Source of the DNA: Ilex aquifolium
Taxonomy: Eukaryota; Streptophyta; Magnoliopsida; Aquifoliales; Aquifoliaceae
Assembly (NCBI GenBank): GCA_951799425.1
Contig: OX637402.1
Span: forward strand, 29,666,492-29,730,491
Direction of reading: 5' to 3'
DNA: 64,000 bases
The position numbers and the translations under genes are program-made. Of this stretch, positions 49,142 to 61,663 are shown one piece after another. The notes below the pieces were generated by a model, which saw only the letters and a list, made by a program, of their open reading frames with translations, was not told the origin of the DNA and did not search any database. The first letter of the stretch is position 1; every line of letters starts with the position of its first letter.

Positions 49142-50933
49142 GATTTCCATGGCTTCAATACAAAAGAAAAATAAAGCTATTCTGGCAGAGACATAAAAAG
49201 AAAAAGAATTGCCTAAATAAATCCACCCAACGTTTGTTGTTTTTGTGGTTTTCAACTCCAAAATGAAGATAAAAATCCGGGATTGAAGACTTGATTATTA
49301 TTTAGAGAGGGCTGATTGATTTTGAGGGGCTAATAGGTTGGAAAGAAACTGAGAAAGTGTTTGTGGATTACAAAGTATTTGTGGTATTGCTTCAATCAAA
49401 AACCTTGACCCCATAAAAATCTTAACAAGTAAATATATGTGGCAGCTTCTTTCTTGCTATAATTTATGTTTTAAAGGAAGGGAAAATTTGCTGCCCAGGG
49501 AAAATTTTGTTAGGCTTAGATTTAAATTTTCATTTCCAATAAAGCCATACTTTGGTGGCTCAACTGGTGGTGGTGTTAATGTCTTCTAGGTTCAATTAAT
49601 GTTTTGACCAAACTAAAAGGTAGCTTTGGTAATGATTTTCAAAGGTTTCTTCTGTGTTGTGTTTGATACTTGAAACAACCTGTCTTTGATGATAATAAGT
49701 GCTGCCCAATTACATATAAAGATATGAGTTTGGTGCATTTTTATATTACATGTGTATAGAGGTTTGAACCCATTTTTTTCTCTATGGCTCATGTGTGGGT
49801 GTGGGTGGCAGGTAGGTATATGTAAGTGGAGCATATTGGTGAAAAAAGAAGTGTTTGGGTGGCTTTAGCTGTTAAGTGGGATTCCTTATTCCATAATTTT
49901 ATAAAACATAGTAAATTCGACCCTCCTGAATTCCCAGCTCACTATGTTCTGGGGATTTTTTTAATGGCTTTTATATATGTTATTCTCTTTAAACTCAACT
50001 TAATATGGCGTTTAACCACATATCGGTTTGTTCTTGAGTTCAGATTGGTAATCCAAGTCGATTAGTACTTTAGTGCTTTGGACTTAATTCTTTAGTTTAA
50101 GAATAATTTCCTAAAATAATAAAGTCGTAATATAATTACTTTTGTTGTTCTACAATCATATGAACAGTACTTTTGTTTTCACCTATCCCTTTTTAAGTCT
50201 ACTGTGAATTTTTTTTAGTTGCTTTGATTTTGTTGAATTATAGTCTTTTGATTTTTTTATTTTTGATTTAGTGGTTGGTATTACAGAATTAACTAGATCA
50301 ACCAAAAATTGAAAAACTGGTAACTTTATTGTAAGTTCTATAGACAGGTTATTTTTCGAGTTTGGGTTCAATGATTTGAATTGGATTATTTTCTGATAGT
50401 CGAAGGTCGACTGGGGTTTAATGACTATGGTTATTCTTCATTCAACTCATAAATTGGTCAAGCTTTAATTTAGTGAGCTTTCCCCATTACTCAAAACAAT
50501 GTGATTAACACTGGGATCCATTACTTGGTTTCGAGTTGTATCAGGGAGAGGATGAAAAGATAAGAATTGGAAAGCAGGGGAAAGAAATCAACGTGTTCTC
50601 GACCCATAACGAGGTTCTCTATCTGCGTGTGTATATGTGGGTGGATGTGGAATTTATTATTTTTGTTGCCTTTAATTTTGTTTTCTGGTGATGGGCTGAG
50701 ATTCTGTGATATTGAACTTAAAATGTGCCAAATCAATTATTTTTGATGCAGTGATGATCCTTAATCTCTTTTTCTTGGAAATGCACCAAAGGAAATTTAT
50801 AATCTGGCTAAGCTCATTTTAAAGTGGGATTACAAAGTTCCTTTTATGAGTTCCTTTTGAATATGTGTATTTAACGAATATTTCTAATTTGTAGCCATCA
50901 TAGTGTACCACTGCAAACTCTCAACATTGAAAA

Positions 50934-51765
50934 ATGAAAGATCTCACCATTTTTGGTCGTGTGAGTTTAAACATCTTCTATTTTTTTTTTTCGCCACCAC
51001 AAAATATTCACATATTTATTTCACTTTATTTTCACGCATCTTTTTACAGATTGATGAAGACTTAGAGGAAACCGTAAGATGAGTTTCATATCACTCATAT
51101 TCTTAATAGTTTTTTCTCATATAGTTTGTGTTCATTTACCTGTTAAATGCATATTCATGTATAGGTTCAATTGCTCAAGAAAAATAATGTTAGTGTTGTG
51201 ATCCGCGACGAACGCAAACTCAATTGCATCCTCATTTCTGAGGTAGTGTCATGACACATCAGTTTGTTTATAGATTAGAACTTTTTTTCTATATAATGAC
51301 TTCACTTATCTATGCTTACAATCTGAAAGGCAAATGAAAGAGCAGTCGTAACTGCAAATACAAAGTGTAAAGGAAAAAGAATATCAACCTCATCTGACAA
51401 GGAAAAGGTAAGTACTTCGTGCCAAGTGGTATTAAATTGCTAACATTTTAACAATGCTATTTTATTGATCAAACATTTTATTTATGTTATTTCATCTATA
51501 GAATTGGGATGAAGCAGTGCAGGAGTTAAAAAGACTAAATGCAACCCATCTTTTTCGATGGGGTTGTTTGAATAAGGTAACTAAATTTATTTTTTATAGT
51601 TTATTTTTTATTTTCAAGTTTATAATTTTAAAATTTCTATCGTGTACTAAATTTAACTGTTTTTGTAAATGCTAGATTGTTGTACATTCTCCCAGTTGGA
51701 AGCTGCGGATTTGGATTGATACAATTACATTCAAGACTGTGATGGAGAAACTGTTTTTACAATAA
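50934..51765 (+). CDS. Six-exon unidentified 123-aa ORF carried by the Helitron (left)
   Basis: Exons 50934..50960, 51050..51073, 51165..51242, 51330..51407, 51502..51576 and 51676..51765. Every junction has GT/AG ends and every intron is phase 0. The model starts at an ATG preceded by an in-frame stop and ends in TAA. Product: MKDLTIFGR, IDEDLEET, then a K-rich VQLLKKNN/VVIRDERKLN segment, ANERAVV with a basic KCKGKR patch, NWDEAVQELKRLNATHLFRWG and an aromatic C-terminus (HSPSWKLRIWID). All exons are short (24-90 bp), like captured exons of a larger gene. I do not recognise the family; the first half weakly suggests a BRCT-like fold, which is a guess. Whether it is expressed is unknown; it could be a trimmed capture that happens to remain open. 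Confidence 0.5.
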
Positions 51766-51899
51766 CGTGTAGATAAATGACTCATTTTGTCATTTTGATA
51801 AACTAGATTAAAGAATGACTCATTTTGCAAATGCCTATATATAATTACGTTTTTTTGGTCATTCTTTAATCTTATTATAGATGTTTAGGCACAACTATG

Positions 51900-53100
51900 T
51901 GGATTAAGGAATGAACTAATTAAACATTGTTATGAGGATATGTTTGGTTTTGATGTGAATTGATGGTTGAGTATGGAATTAAGTTGTGATGTATGATGAT
52001 TGTGGTGGAAATAGAATTGAATGTGGTGGAAATAGAATTGAATTGTAGTGGCGTACGGGGCATTATTATGATTGTTCTGTATGATTGTGAGTTTTTTAGA
52101 CAGGTTGAAATTTTCTTGAGCTCCTATTTTTATAGGAAGTTTTGCCAAATTTTTTGAAAAATTAGTGGGGGCTTGATTTATTTCAATCTATTTAATTAAA
52201 GTAAATGTTAACAAAATTATTTCAAATTAACCATTTATTTTAGTTTGCAAAGTGCCATTAGACACAAAAATATTCTTCAAGTTCTAATTCAAGTTTTCGT
52301 TACTTCGTATCTTTATGCAATGACAATTATTATATCAATTTAATCGAATTTGCGTGATTTTTTGTTTACTATTGAGTTTAGTATGATGAACTAATTTCAC
52401 GATTATGAGGATATGTTTAGCTTGATTTGAAATTGCTGATTGTTTTGGTGGTTGGGTATGAATCATTGATGTTAGGGGATTGTTACATTTGTTTTTCAGT
52501 TTTGTATATAGGTTAGTATTTCATGGTCTTCTATTTTCAAAGGAAACTAAGTTGAATTTTTAGCTTTGATTTGATTGTATTGTGCATTCAGGAGGCTTTG
52601 ATTTTTGTAGATAGGTTGAGATTTTTCTGGGTTCTTATTTTTAGAGTAAATTTTGCCGAAATTGTTTCCAAATAATATTTGGGGACTATATTAATTTCAA
52701 TTGTTTAAATTAAAGCAGATTAAATTAAATAGTTTGGGGAATTAACTGGTTCGTTTACGTTGTACCGTAAAACTGGTTGATATGTATAATTGTAAGTTTT
52801 ATGGACAGATTTAGATTTTTTTGGACCTCCATTTTTTGAGGAAACTCTGTCCAAATTTCTTGAAATTAATAGAGACTAGCTTTATGTTTTGGTGGTTGGA
52901 TATGTGTTGATGAATGAGTATGTATTGATTATTGTGGTGGTATAGTGAATTATGATGATTGTTATGTATGATTGTAAGTTCTGTCGACAGGTTTAGATTT
53001 TTATGAGTTCCTATTTTTGGATAATAGTATAGACTACATTGTTTTCAAATTGACAGATTGTTTTAGGTTGTAAAGAGTATTTAGGTAATGTAGGATTTTT
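51900..53100 (+). repeat. Diverged tandem units at the Helitron 3' end
   Basis: About four or five units of 200-300 bp share the phrases GATTGTAAGTT(C/T)T, GACAGGTT(G/T)AGATTTTT, a CCTATTTTT-type stretch then GGAAA, and TTGGTGGTTGGATATG. They are not identical to one another, so the array is old compared with the two element copies. Confidence 0.6.
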
Positions 53101-53127
53101 CGAGTTTTAATTTAATTTTTTGTTACG

Positions 53128-53145
53128 CCGTGCCTTCAGGCACGG
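53128..53145 (+). other. Helitron 3' terminal hairpin (left copy)
   Basis: CCGTGCC, loop TTCA, GGCACGG: a perfect 7-bp stem. It is followed by GCAATTACTAG to the end. The mirror hairpin in the right copy is at 55454-55471. Confidence 0.92.
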
Positions 53146-53379
53146 GCAATTACTAGTATATATATATATAATAACACTAACATCAATGAACAAGAATGGA
53201 AGAAAACCCCTACCTTAAGCTCTTGAAGAAACCTAGGGTTTGAGTCTTGAATCACTTGTGAACCCTTTGTCTTTCCTTGTTTTTCACCTTTGATCTTGTG
53301 TTTTTCTCTTCCCCTCTTTCTCTCTAATGATTTCTAGGGTTTTAAGGTGTGTAATGAAGGCTAAGGGGATGGCAAGAAG

Positions 53380-53387
53380 TATTTATA
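53380..53387 (-). promoter_or_regulatory. LTR TATA box
   Basis: TATAAATA on the minus strand, within CCCCCACTATAAATACTTC. Position and context fit the U3 promoter of a retroelement, with the palindrome array just upstream and a CT-rich leader downstream. Confidence 0.65.
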
Positions 53388-53437
53388 GTGGGGGAAAAAC
53401 CGGCTGTTCGCGAACTAAAATTGTCTGATTTTTACAG

Positions 53438-53603
53438 TGACTACCGGTAGTTAAACTATGACTACCGGTAGTTCGACAATTCTGGACACTCGACTACCTG
53501 TTGACTACCGGTAGTCCGAGTACACTGGGCACTTGACTACCTGTTGACTACCGGTAGCTCGGGCACACTGGACCATTGACTACCGGTTGACTACCGGTAG
53601 TCA
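53438..53603. repeat. Array of ACCGGT palindromes in the LTR
   Basis: Six ACCGGT sites in about 150 bp, most inside (T)GACTACCGGTAGT, with GACTACCGGTAGTC a full 14-bp palindrome in the last. Spacers are partly repeated (CACTCGACTACCTGTTGACT and CACTTGACTACCTGTTGACT). It lies 50-220 bp upstream of the LTR TATA box. Confidence 0.9.
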
Positions 53604-54122
53604 CTGCCCAGATTTTCTGCTTCAACTTCAAGTGCAGTTTTGACCCATTTAGAGGTCGAATTGGAAAATTTTCATGAGATACACTTTTGTAGCCCTATAT
53701 GTCTACTATCTACTGTCCAAATTTCAGATCAATTGGATATAAGTATAAAAAGTTATGACCAAAATATTAGAAGGTGTCCCAACTCCTTTTTACCCAAATT
53801 TTCTCTAAGTGTGTTTTCACTCCGGAATACTTCCTAACTTCCAATACACCTCATATTACCTCTCCCAAGGTTGTTCGACCTTCCGAATTCAATAGACACC
53901 TTATTTTGACCTAAAAATATTTAGAAATTCATCTAATCACCCTTTCCAAGTTTAAATGTCTTGGAAACTCAAACTTTTCAATCAATATGCATCTCTAGCA
54001 TTTCTCTTACTATTACAATCTATATAGTTCATTCTTACATCATTACACATATCCACATTTTTACAACAATTATTTACTATATATCTATATACATATATAA
54101 AAGAAAAATGCGGGGTGTTACA

Positions 54123-55442
54123 AATACACATCGGCAACTTCATTTATATAATATTATCTCTGGTGCCAAAAAATTAATGTATGTATCTTTTTCACAATAC
54201 AAACGATTTAAGTATGATAAAAATGAGATAATATATAATTTAATTATTTAATTAAATTTTTATATATTTTATTAAATATTTTAATGAAAACTTTCACGTG
54301 CGTTACACATGATGATAATAAAATGACCTAAAAGAATGTGCAAATAACCTAAACTTTGCCCCCTCAACTCTTAGATCAATGTTACACTTACTAAGTGACA
54401 CACATAGATGAAATATAGGTTTTAACGATATGGATGTAAGATCTTGAGTACCCTTTCTTCACAAATATCTTAAGGTGGGTTTTACTGCTAGATTCATATT
54501 ATCTGGTATTTGAGCTAAGCACCACATCGAGTTTAAGAATAGACATAGTATCGACTGCAATTTTTTGGCCGTCTTCATAAAAAAAAATGACCTATTGTTA
54601 TATGTTTTGATCTTATATATCTGACCAATGTTATTAAAATACGTTGTCGTGGATGTCCGTTGTAAAATCCAATATTTTCAAATAGGTAATTAGATTAATC
54701 TAGTGCATAAGCTATATATGTGTTTCATGTTCATATGTTTTGGAGGGGGAGGGGGAGGGGCCATGAGTCAATTTATGGTGATGACAACTTAATATTTGTG
54801 ATGATAGAGTGTGTGTTGGTGCTCCAATCAAAATTAGAGGAGGACAATAAAGTGATTTTTAGTTAGGTTAGGTAAACAGAAGTCCTTCCTTAACTAACAA
54901 GAAATAAAACATTTTCCACATTTTTTACTCGTTTTTCTATCTGACCCTTTGGGCTTGTTCACTGCAATTACCTGATTGCCCCTGGTTGATAATATTAGGA
55001 TGTCTTGGTTTTTCCAATGTTTTCCTATAATATTTTGTCAAAGTTCCTAAGTAGTTATGCATTTGAAACAACAAACATGGCATGCCAAAAATTTAATTTA
55101 ATTACAGACTTAATGATGTGATTTCATGAGAATCATTGGATTAATGTCAAATTCTAATGTTTGATGAAATTCACAGATAATTCAAAGGTCATAGTGAATT
55201 ATGTCAGTAAATTAAGTCTTAATAGCATTGATCCTTCTAATAGAGTAATATTATTTGAACCTAAAAATCTGATCTAATGATATGGTTTCATTTAAACAAT
55301 TGGATCAACACTAAATTTCAATGGTTGTTGATTCCCCACAGTCAATCCAAATGTAATAGTGAATTAAGTTAATAAATTAGATCCCAACAAAATTTTTCTT
55401 TTTGATATATTTTTGTTAAGTTCTTCTCGATTATGTATTATA
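54123..55442. other. Rest of the spacer between the Helitrons
   Basis: AT-rich, no gene. Positions 55180-55400 hold an inverted pair (GTGAATTATGTCAGTAAATTAAG near 55193; GTGAATTAAGTTAATAAATTAG near 55361 as a direct match, with GATCCAATT-type centres) typical of the local AT-rich MITE family. G-rich GGGGGAGGGGGAGGGG at 54745-54760. Confidence 0.5.
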
Positions 55443-56833
55443 CTAGTAATTGCCCGTGCCTGAAGGCACGGCGTAACAAAAAATTAAATTAAAACTCGAA
55501 AAATCCTACATTACCTAAATACTCTTTACAACCTAAAACAATCTGTCAATTTGAAAACAATGTAGTCTATACTATTATCCAAAAATAGGAACTCATAAAA
55601 ATCTAAACCTGTCGACAGAACTTACAATCATACATAACAATCATCATAATTCACTATACCACCACAATAATCAATACATACTCATTCATCAACACATATC
55701 CAACCACCAAAACATAAAGCTAGTCTCTATTAATTTCAAGAAATTTGGACAGAGTTTCCTCAAAAAATGGAGGTCCAAAAAAATCTAAATCTGTCCATAA
55801 AACTTACAATTATACATATCAACCAGTTTTACGGTACAACGTAAACGAACCAGTTAATTCCCCAAACTATTTAATTTAATCTGCTTTAATTTAAACAATT
55901 GAAATTAATATAGTCCCCAAATATTATTTGGAAACAATTTCGGCAAAATTTACTCTAAAAATAAGAACCCAGAAAAATCTCAACCTATCTACAAAAATCA
56001 AAGCCTCCTGAATGCACAATACAATCAAATCAAAGCTAAAAATTCAACTTAGTTTCCTTTGAAAATAGAAGACCATGAAATACTAACCTATATACAAAAC
56101 TGAAAAACAAATGTAACAATCCCCTAACATCAATGATTCATACCCAACCACCAAAACAATCAGCAATTTCAAATCAAGCTAAACATATCCTCATAATCGT
56201 GAAATTAGTTCATCATACTAAACTCAATAGTAAACAAAAAATCACGCAAATTCGATTAAATTGATATAATAATTGTCATTGCATAAAGATACGAAGTAAC
56301 GAAAACTTGAATTAGAACTTGAAGAATATTTTTGTGTCTAATGGCACTTTGCAAACTAAAATAAATGGTTAATTTGAAATAATTTTGTTAACATTTACTT
56401 TAATTAAATAGATTGAAATAAATCAAGCCCCCACTAATTTTTCAAAAAATTTGGCAAAACTTCCTATAAAAATAGGAGCTCAAGAAAATTTCAACCTGTC
56501 TAAAAAACTCACAATCATACAGAACAATCATAATAATGCCCCGTACGCCACTACAATTCAATTCTATTTCCACCACATTCAATTCTATTTCCACCACAAT
56601 CATCATACATCACAACTTAATTCCATACTCAACCATCAATTCACATCAAAACCAAACATATCCTCATAACAATGTTTAATTAGTTCATTCCTTAATCCAC
56701 ATAGTTGTGCCTAAACATCTATAATAAGATTAAAGAATGACCAAAAAAACGTAATTATATATAGGCATTTGCAAAATGAGTCATTCTTTAATCTAGTTTA
56801 TCAAAATGACAAAATGAGTCATTTATCTACACG

Positions 56834-57665
56834 TTATTGTAAAAACAGTTTCTCCATCACAGTCTTGAATGTAATTGTATCAATCCAAATCCGCAGCTTC
56901 CAACTGGGAGAATGTACAACAATCTAGCATTTACAAAAACAGTTAAATTTAGTACACGATAGAAATTTTAAAATTATAAACTTGAAAATAAAAAATAAAC
57001 TATAAAAAATAAATTTAGTTACCTTATTCAAACAACCCCATCGAAAAAGATGGGTTGCATTTAGTCTTTTTAACTCCTGCACTGCTTCATCCCAATTCTA
57101 TAGATGAAATAACATAAATAAAATGTTTGATCAATAAAATAGCATTGTTAAAATGTTAGCAATTTAATACCACTTGGCACGAAGTACTTACCTTTTCCTT
57201 GTCAGATGAGGTTGATATTCTTTTTCCTTTACACTTTGTATTTGCAGTTACGACTGCTCTTTCATTTGCCTTTCAGATTGTAAGCATAGATAAGTGAAGT
57301 CATTATATAGAAAAAAAGTTCTAATCTATAAACAAACTGATGTGTCATGACACTACCTCAGAAATGAGGATGCAATTGAGTTTGCGTTCGTCGCGGATCA
57401 CAACACTAACATTATTTTTCTTGAGCAATTGAACCTATACATGAATATGCATTTAACAGGTAAATGAACACAAACTATATGAGAAAAAACTATTAAGAAT
57501 ATGAGTGATATGAAACTCATCTTACGGTTTCCTCTAAGTCTTCATCAATCTGTAAAAAGATGCGTGAAAATAAAGTGAAATAAATATGTGAATATTTTGT
57601 GGTGGCGAAAAAAAAAAATAGAAGATGTTTAAACTCACACGACCAAAAATGGTGAGATCTTTCAT
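56834..57665 (-). CDS. Six-exon unidentified 123-aa ORF (right copy)
   Basis: Mirror of the left-copy ORF: exons 57639..57665, 57526..57549, 57357..57434, 57192..57269, 57023..57097 and 56834..56923. Splice sites and frame are the same as in the left copy. Both copies being intact shows only that they are young, not that the ORF is under selection. Confidence 0.5.
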
Positions 57666-60600
57666 TTTTCAATGTTGAGAGTTTGCAGTGGTACACTATG
57701 ATGGCTACAAATTAGAAATATTCGTTAAATACACATATTCAAAAGGAACTCATAAAAGGAACTTTGTAATCCCACTTTAAAATGAGCTTAGCCAGATTAT
57801 AAATTTCCTTTGGTGCATTTCCAAGAAAAAGAGATTAAGGATCATCACTGCATCAAAAATAATTGATTTGGCACATTTTAAGTTCAATATCACAGAATCT
57901 CAGCCCATCACCAGAAAACAAAATTAAAGGCAACAAAAATAATAAATTCCACATCCACCCACATATACACACGCAGATAGAGAACCTCGTTATGGGTCGA
58001 GAACACGTTGATTTCTTTCCCCTGCTTTCCAATTCTTATCTTTTCATCCTCTCCCTGATACAACTCGAAACCAAGTAATGGATCCCAGTGTTAATCACAT
58101 TGTTTTGAGTAATGGGGAAAGCTCACTAAATTAAAGCTTGACCAATTTATGAGTTGAATGAAGAATAACCATAGTCATTAAACCCCAGTCGACCTTCGAC
58201 TATCAGAAAATAATCCAATTCAAATCATTGAACCCAAACTCGAAAAATAACCTGTCTATAGAACTTACAATAAAGTTACCAGTTTTTCAATTTTTGGTTG
58301 ATCTAGTTAATTCTGTAATACCAACCACTAAATCAAAAATAAAAAAATCAAAAGACTATAATTCAACAAAATCAAAGCAACTAAAAAAAATTCACAGTAG
58401 ACTTAAAAAGGGATAGGTGAAAACAAAAGTACTGTTCATATGATTGTAGAACAACAAAAGTAATTATATTACGACTTTATTATTTTAGGAAATTATTCTT
58501 AAACTAAAGAATTAAGTCCAAAGCACTAAAGTACTAATCGACTTGGATTACCAATCTGAACTCAAGAACAAACCGATATGTGGTTAAACGCCATATTAAG
58601 TTGAGTTTAAAGAGAATAACATATATAAAAGCCATTAAAAAAATCCCCAGAACATAGTGAGCTGGGAATTCAGGAGGGTCGAATTTACTATGTTTTATAA
58701 AATTATGGAATAAGGAATCCCACTTAACAGCTAAAGCCACCCAAACACTTCTTTTTTCACCAATATGCTCCACTTACATATACCTACCTGCCACCCACAC
58801 CCACACATGAGCCATAGAGAAAAAAATGGGTTCAAACCTCTATACACATGTAATATAAAAATGCACCAAACTCATATCTTTATATGTAATTGGGCAGCAC
58901 TTATTATCATCAAAGACAGGTTGTTTCAAGTATCAAACACAACACAGAAGAAACCTTTGAAAATCATTACCAAAGCTACCTTTTAGTTTGGTCAAAACAT
59001 TAATTGAACCTAGAAGACATTAACACCACCACCAGTTGAGCCACCAAAGTATGGCTTTATTGGAAATGAAAATTTAAATCTAAGCCTAACAAAATTTTCC
59101 CTGGGCAGCAAATTTTCCCTTCCTTTAAAACATAAATTATAGCAAGAAAGAAGCTGCCACATATATTTACTTGTTAAGATTTTTATGGGGTCAAGGTTTT
59201 TGATTGAAGCAATACCACAAATACTTTGTAATCCACAAACACTTTCTCAGTTTCTTTCCAACCTATTAGCCCCTCAAAATCAATCAGCCCTCTCTAAATA
59301 ATAATCAAGTCTTCAATCCCGGATTTTTATCTTCATTTTGGAGTTGAAAACCACAAAAACAACAAACGTTGGGTGGATTTATTTAGGCAATTCTTTTTCT
59401 TTTTATGTCTCTGCCAGAATAGCTTTATTTTTCTTTTGTATTGAAGCCATGGAAATCCTATAGTGGTAACAACAACAGCCTGCAAATTAGCACAACAGGC
59501 TTGGTGATGGCTAGCGGACTAACATAAGTTTCACCCAAGTTCTCCGATTGGGTATCTCCCAAACATGAAGAATTTTCCTTTTCCAGCTCTATAGCATCCA
59601 TAGGCTGAGCATTTTCACAAACACTTTGCACGCAATATGAAGATTCTCTACTCTTCTCACAACTTATCAAATGGGTTTTCTCGGAATCTTTATCCACAAT
59701 AACTACAACCCAACTCAACAAATGAAATGCTATGGCAGAAATTGAGCAAAAACTCTCTCAGAAATTTTGTCAAACATGTGGTGTCTATGGTTGGTGGTGG
59801 AGGTGCTTAATTGCTTTCTCCAAAGCTTCCAACTGATAGCTATTAAAGCATGGGCCACCCGAAATAGCAAAAGCAGTTTCAAAAACAAACAGATAACAGT
59901 CATGACAACAGCACAGTCACACACCCACAAACAGAGAATATAGAAGAAAGAGAGTACCTTTTTGCAAAAGGGAGAGGATCTCCAGTCACCTTTTGGATTC
60001 CATTGACGATGATCCACTAAACATTTCCATTGATTCTTTTCTCTCTTTCATCCCCCCCCCAAAAAAAAAACATGAACTGGGTTTCAATTGATATTCAAAA
60101 AAGAAAAATGTATAAATGTTCGAGGGAGAAAGATAGAGACCTTCAATGTCAAAGCCAAAAATGCACAGAATCTCCTCTCCGCATATAGCGATAGCAAACA
60201 AAAAACTTCAAATGAAACAATTTAGAGCAAAAAACTCCGATGATGTACTCTAATTTCAATTCTATAATAACATATTCCCAATCCAATGTATGTGCATTTA
60301 AATATAACTTTCGAGCAAAAGAATAATAGCAATCAATAAAATTAGGAGCAATCAAAGGAGTCTCCCTGCCTTGAAAGCTAGAAGTCTGTTGATTGGCAAT
60401 TATGAGGAAGATGCAGGCTGCTCAGTTGCTTGGTGAACTGCCTGCGCCGAAAAACCATTCGTTCATTCTTTTTATATTGGATATTTGCATGTAAGCTGTA
60501 AGCAGGGTTGTAAGCTTTTGTTTTCATTGTAACACTTTTTGAACTATGAAATAAAGTGTTGATTTGTTTGAAAAAAAAAATCAATACAAATCCAATTGCT

Positions 60601-61590
60601 TGTTGTGATATTAGCTCTAGTTAAAGCAAAAGAAATGCAACTCCAAATCCACACAATACCTCAATTTCAATAAAACTCAACAAAATTTAATTGAAACATA
60701 ATCTCAGCACATCACTGACAATGGCCATCCGTCTATCATTAGACAACTGGTGATAGAAACATTTAACCAAAAAACATACAGAAAAGAAAAAAGAAAGTGA
60801 GAAAATAACTAAGTAACAAAAGATACTTAGTTATATGATAAAAGAAACCAATTAATGAACAACTGGGTATATGATTATTGAATGAAAATAATGAATTTCA
60901 CCCAGGAAATTAACCTGCTAGACAATAGCATATAATAAAAGAAACCAATTAATGATGCAACTACTGGTGTGTGCATCGCTTTTTGTGCACATTACTATAC
61001 CATTTCAATCGATCTCAGGGTCCTATTTTTTGCTCAAGTAAATAACAGATTAGGCCTTAAATAATTTGAAAAACACAAGAATTTCATAGGAAAACACCTA
61101 ATCACAATAAACCTTTCCTAGAAAACTATGGGCAACATAACATCTTCCACTTAAAAATTCGAAAACCCAAAAACCATGAAACACTTCTTAATAGCTGCAA
61201 GCTGGATGATCATCTATCACCAAATATAACCTAAAGGCATCGTGACTATTCAATTCTACAGAGCTTCTTTTCACTGCAATAATTATAACCTAAAGGCATA
61301 AGAAATTTAGGATGGAGAGTGAGTGAAATAACAGAACCCAATTATGAACAATTAATTTACCAAAAGTTCACCAAGTTCGTTAAGAAAAACAAAAAAGGGA
61401 CAAGCAAGCAAGAACTAAGAAAAAATTTGTATCAAAGTTGTCTCAATCAAATTTACGATAGTGAACCTAATTAATCACCCATTATAAGTAGTTCCAATTA
61501 TAAGTGATAATCAATGACCCAAGAACAACTTCCATTCCAAATAACACTAACAAATTATGCATTACAAAAGCAAACACTAATTCAACCAAC

Positions 61591-61663
61591 CTTGCTCACA
61601 GTACATCAATTTCTCTGTGTAAATGCTATCCCCATTGCTCACCTTAAACTGGTGTGATCCAAT
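61591..61663 (-). pseudogene. Captured L21 exon fragment (right copy)
   Basis: Mirror of 46936-47008 with the same acceptor and the same IGSHQFKVSNGDSI reading. See the left copy for the basis of the identification. Confidence 0.78.

Larger units (their letters stand above)
45768..53156 (+). mobile_element. Helitron, left copy, 7389 bp, non-autonomous
   Basis: The 5' end TCTATAATATAAAACAGG follows a host A, and the 3' end is an 18-nt hairpin, 11 nt, then CTAG followed by a host T. This is the standard Helitron arrangement, with insertion between A and T and no target duplication. There is no RepHel protein frame, so it must be moved by an enzyme encoded elsewhere. Inside, in order: three 33-bp repeats, microsatellite-rich leader-like DNA, an L21 exon fragment, intron-like DNA, unidentified gene scraps (48.0-49.2 kb), a six-exon spliceable ORF (50934-51765), then diverged tandem units to the end. 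The copy at 55443-62831 has the same length and the same internal coordinates, and I found only three base differences, all within translated frames. Confidence 0.92.
53157..54122 (-). mobile_element. 5' part of an LTR, cut by the Helitron
   Basis: On the minus strand this begins TGTAACACCCCGCATTTTTC at 54122, a start typical of Ty3/gypsy chromovirus LTRs. It then runs through U3-like DNA with a palindrome array (53438-53603), a TATA box (TATAAATA, 53380-53387) and CT-rich leader with AACCCTAGG-type stretches, and stops in a TA run at the Helitron end. Sequence beyond the Helitron on its far side (below 45767) does not look like a continuing LTR. The best continuation is the sequence starting at 62832 on the plus strand. 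Confidence 0.65.
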
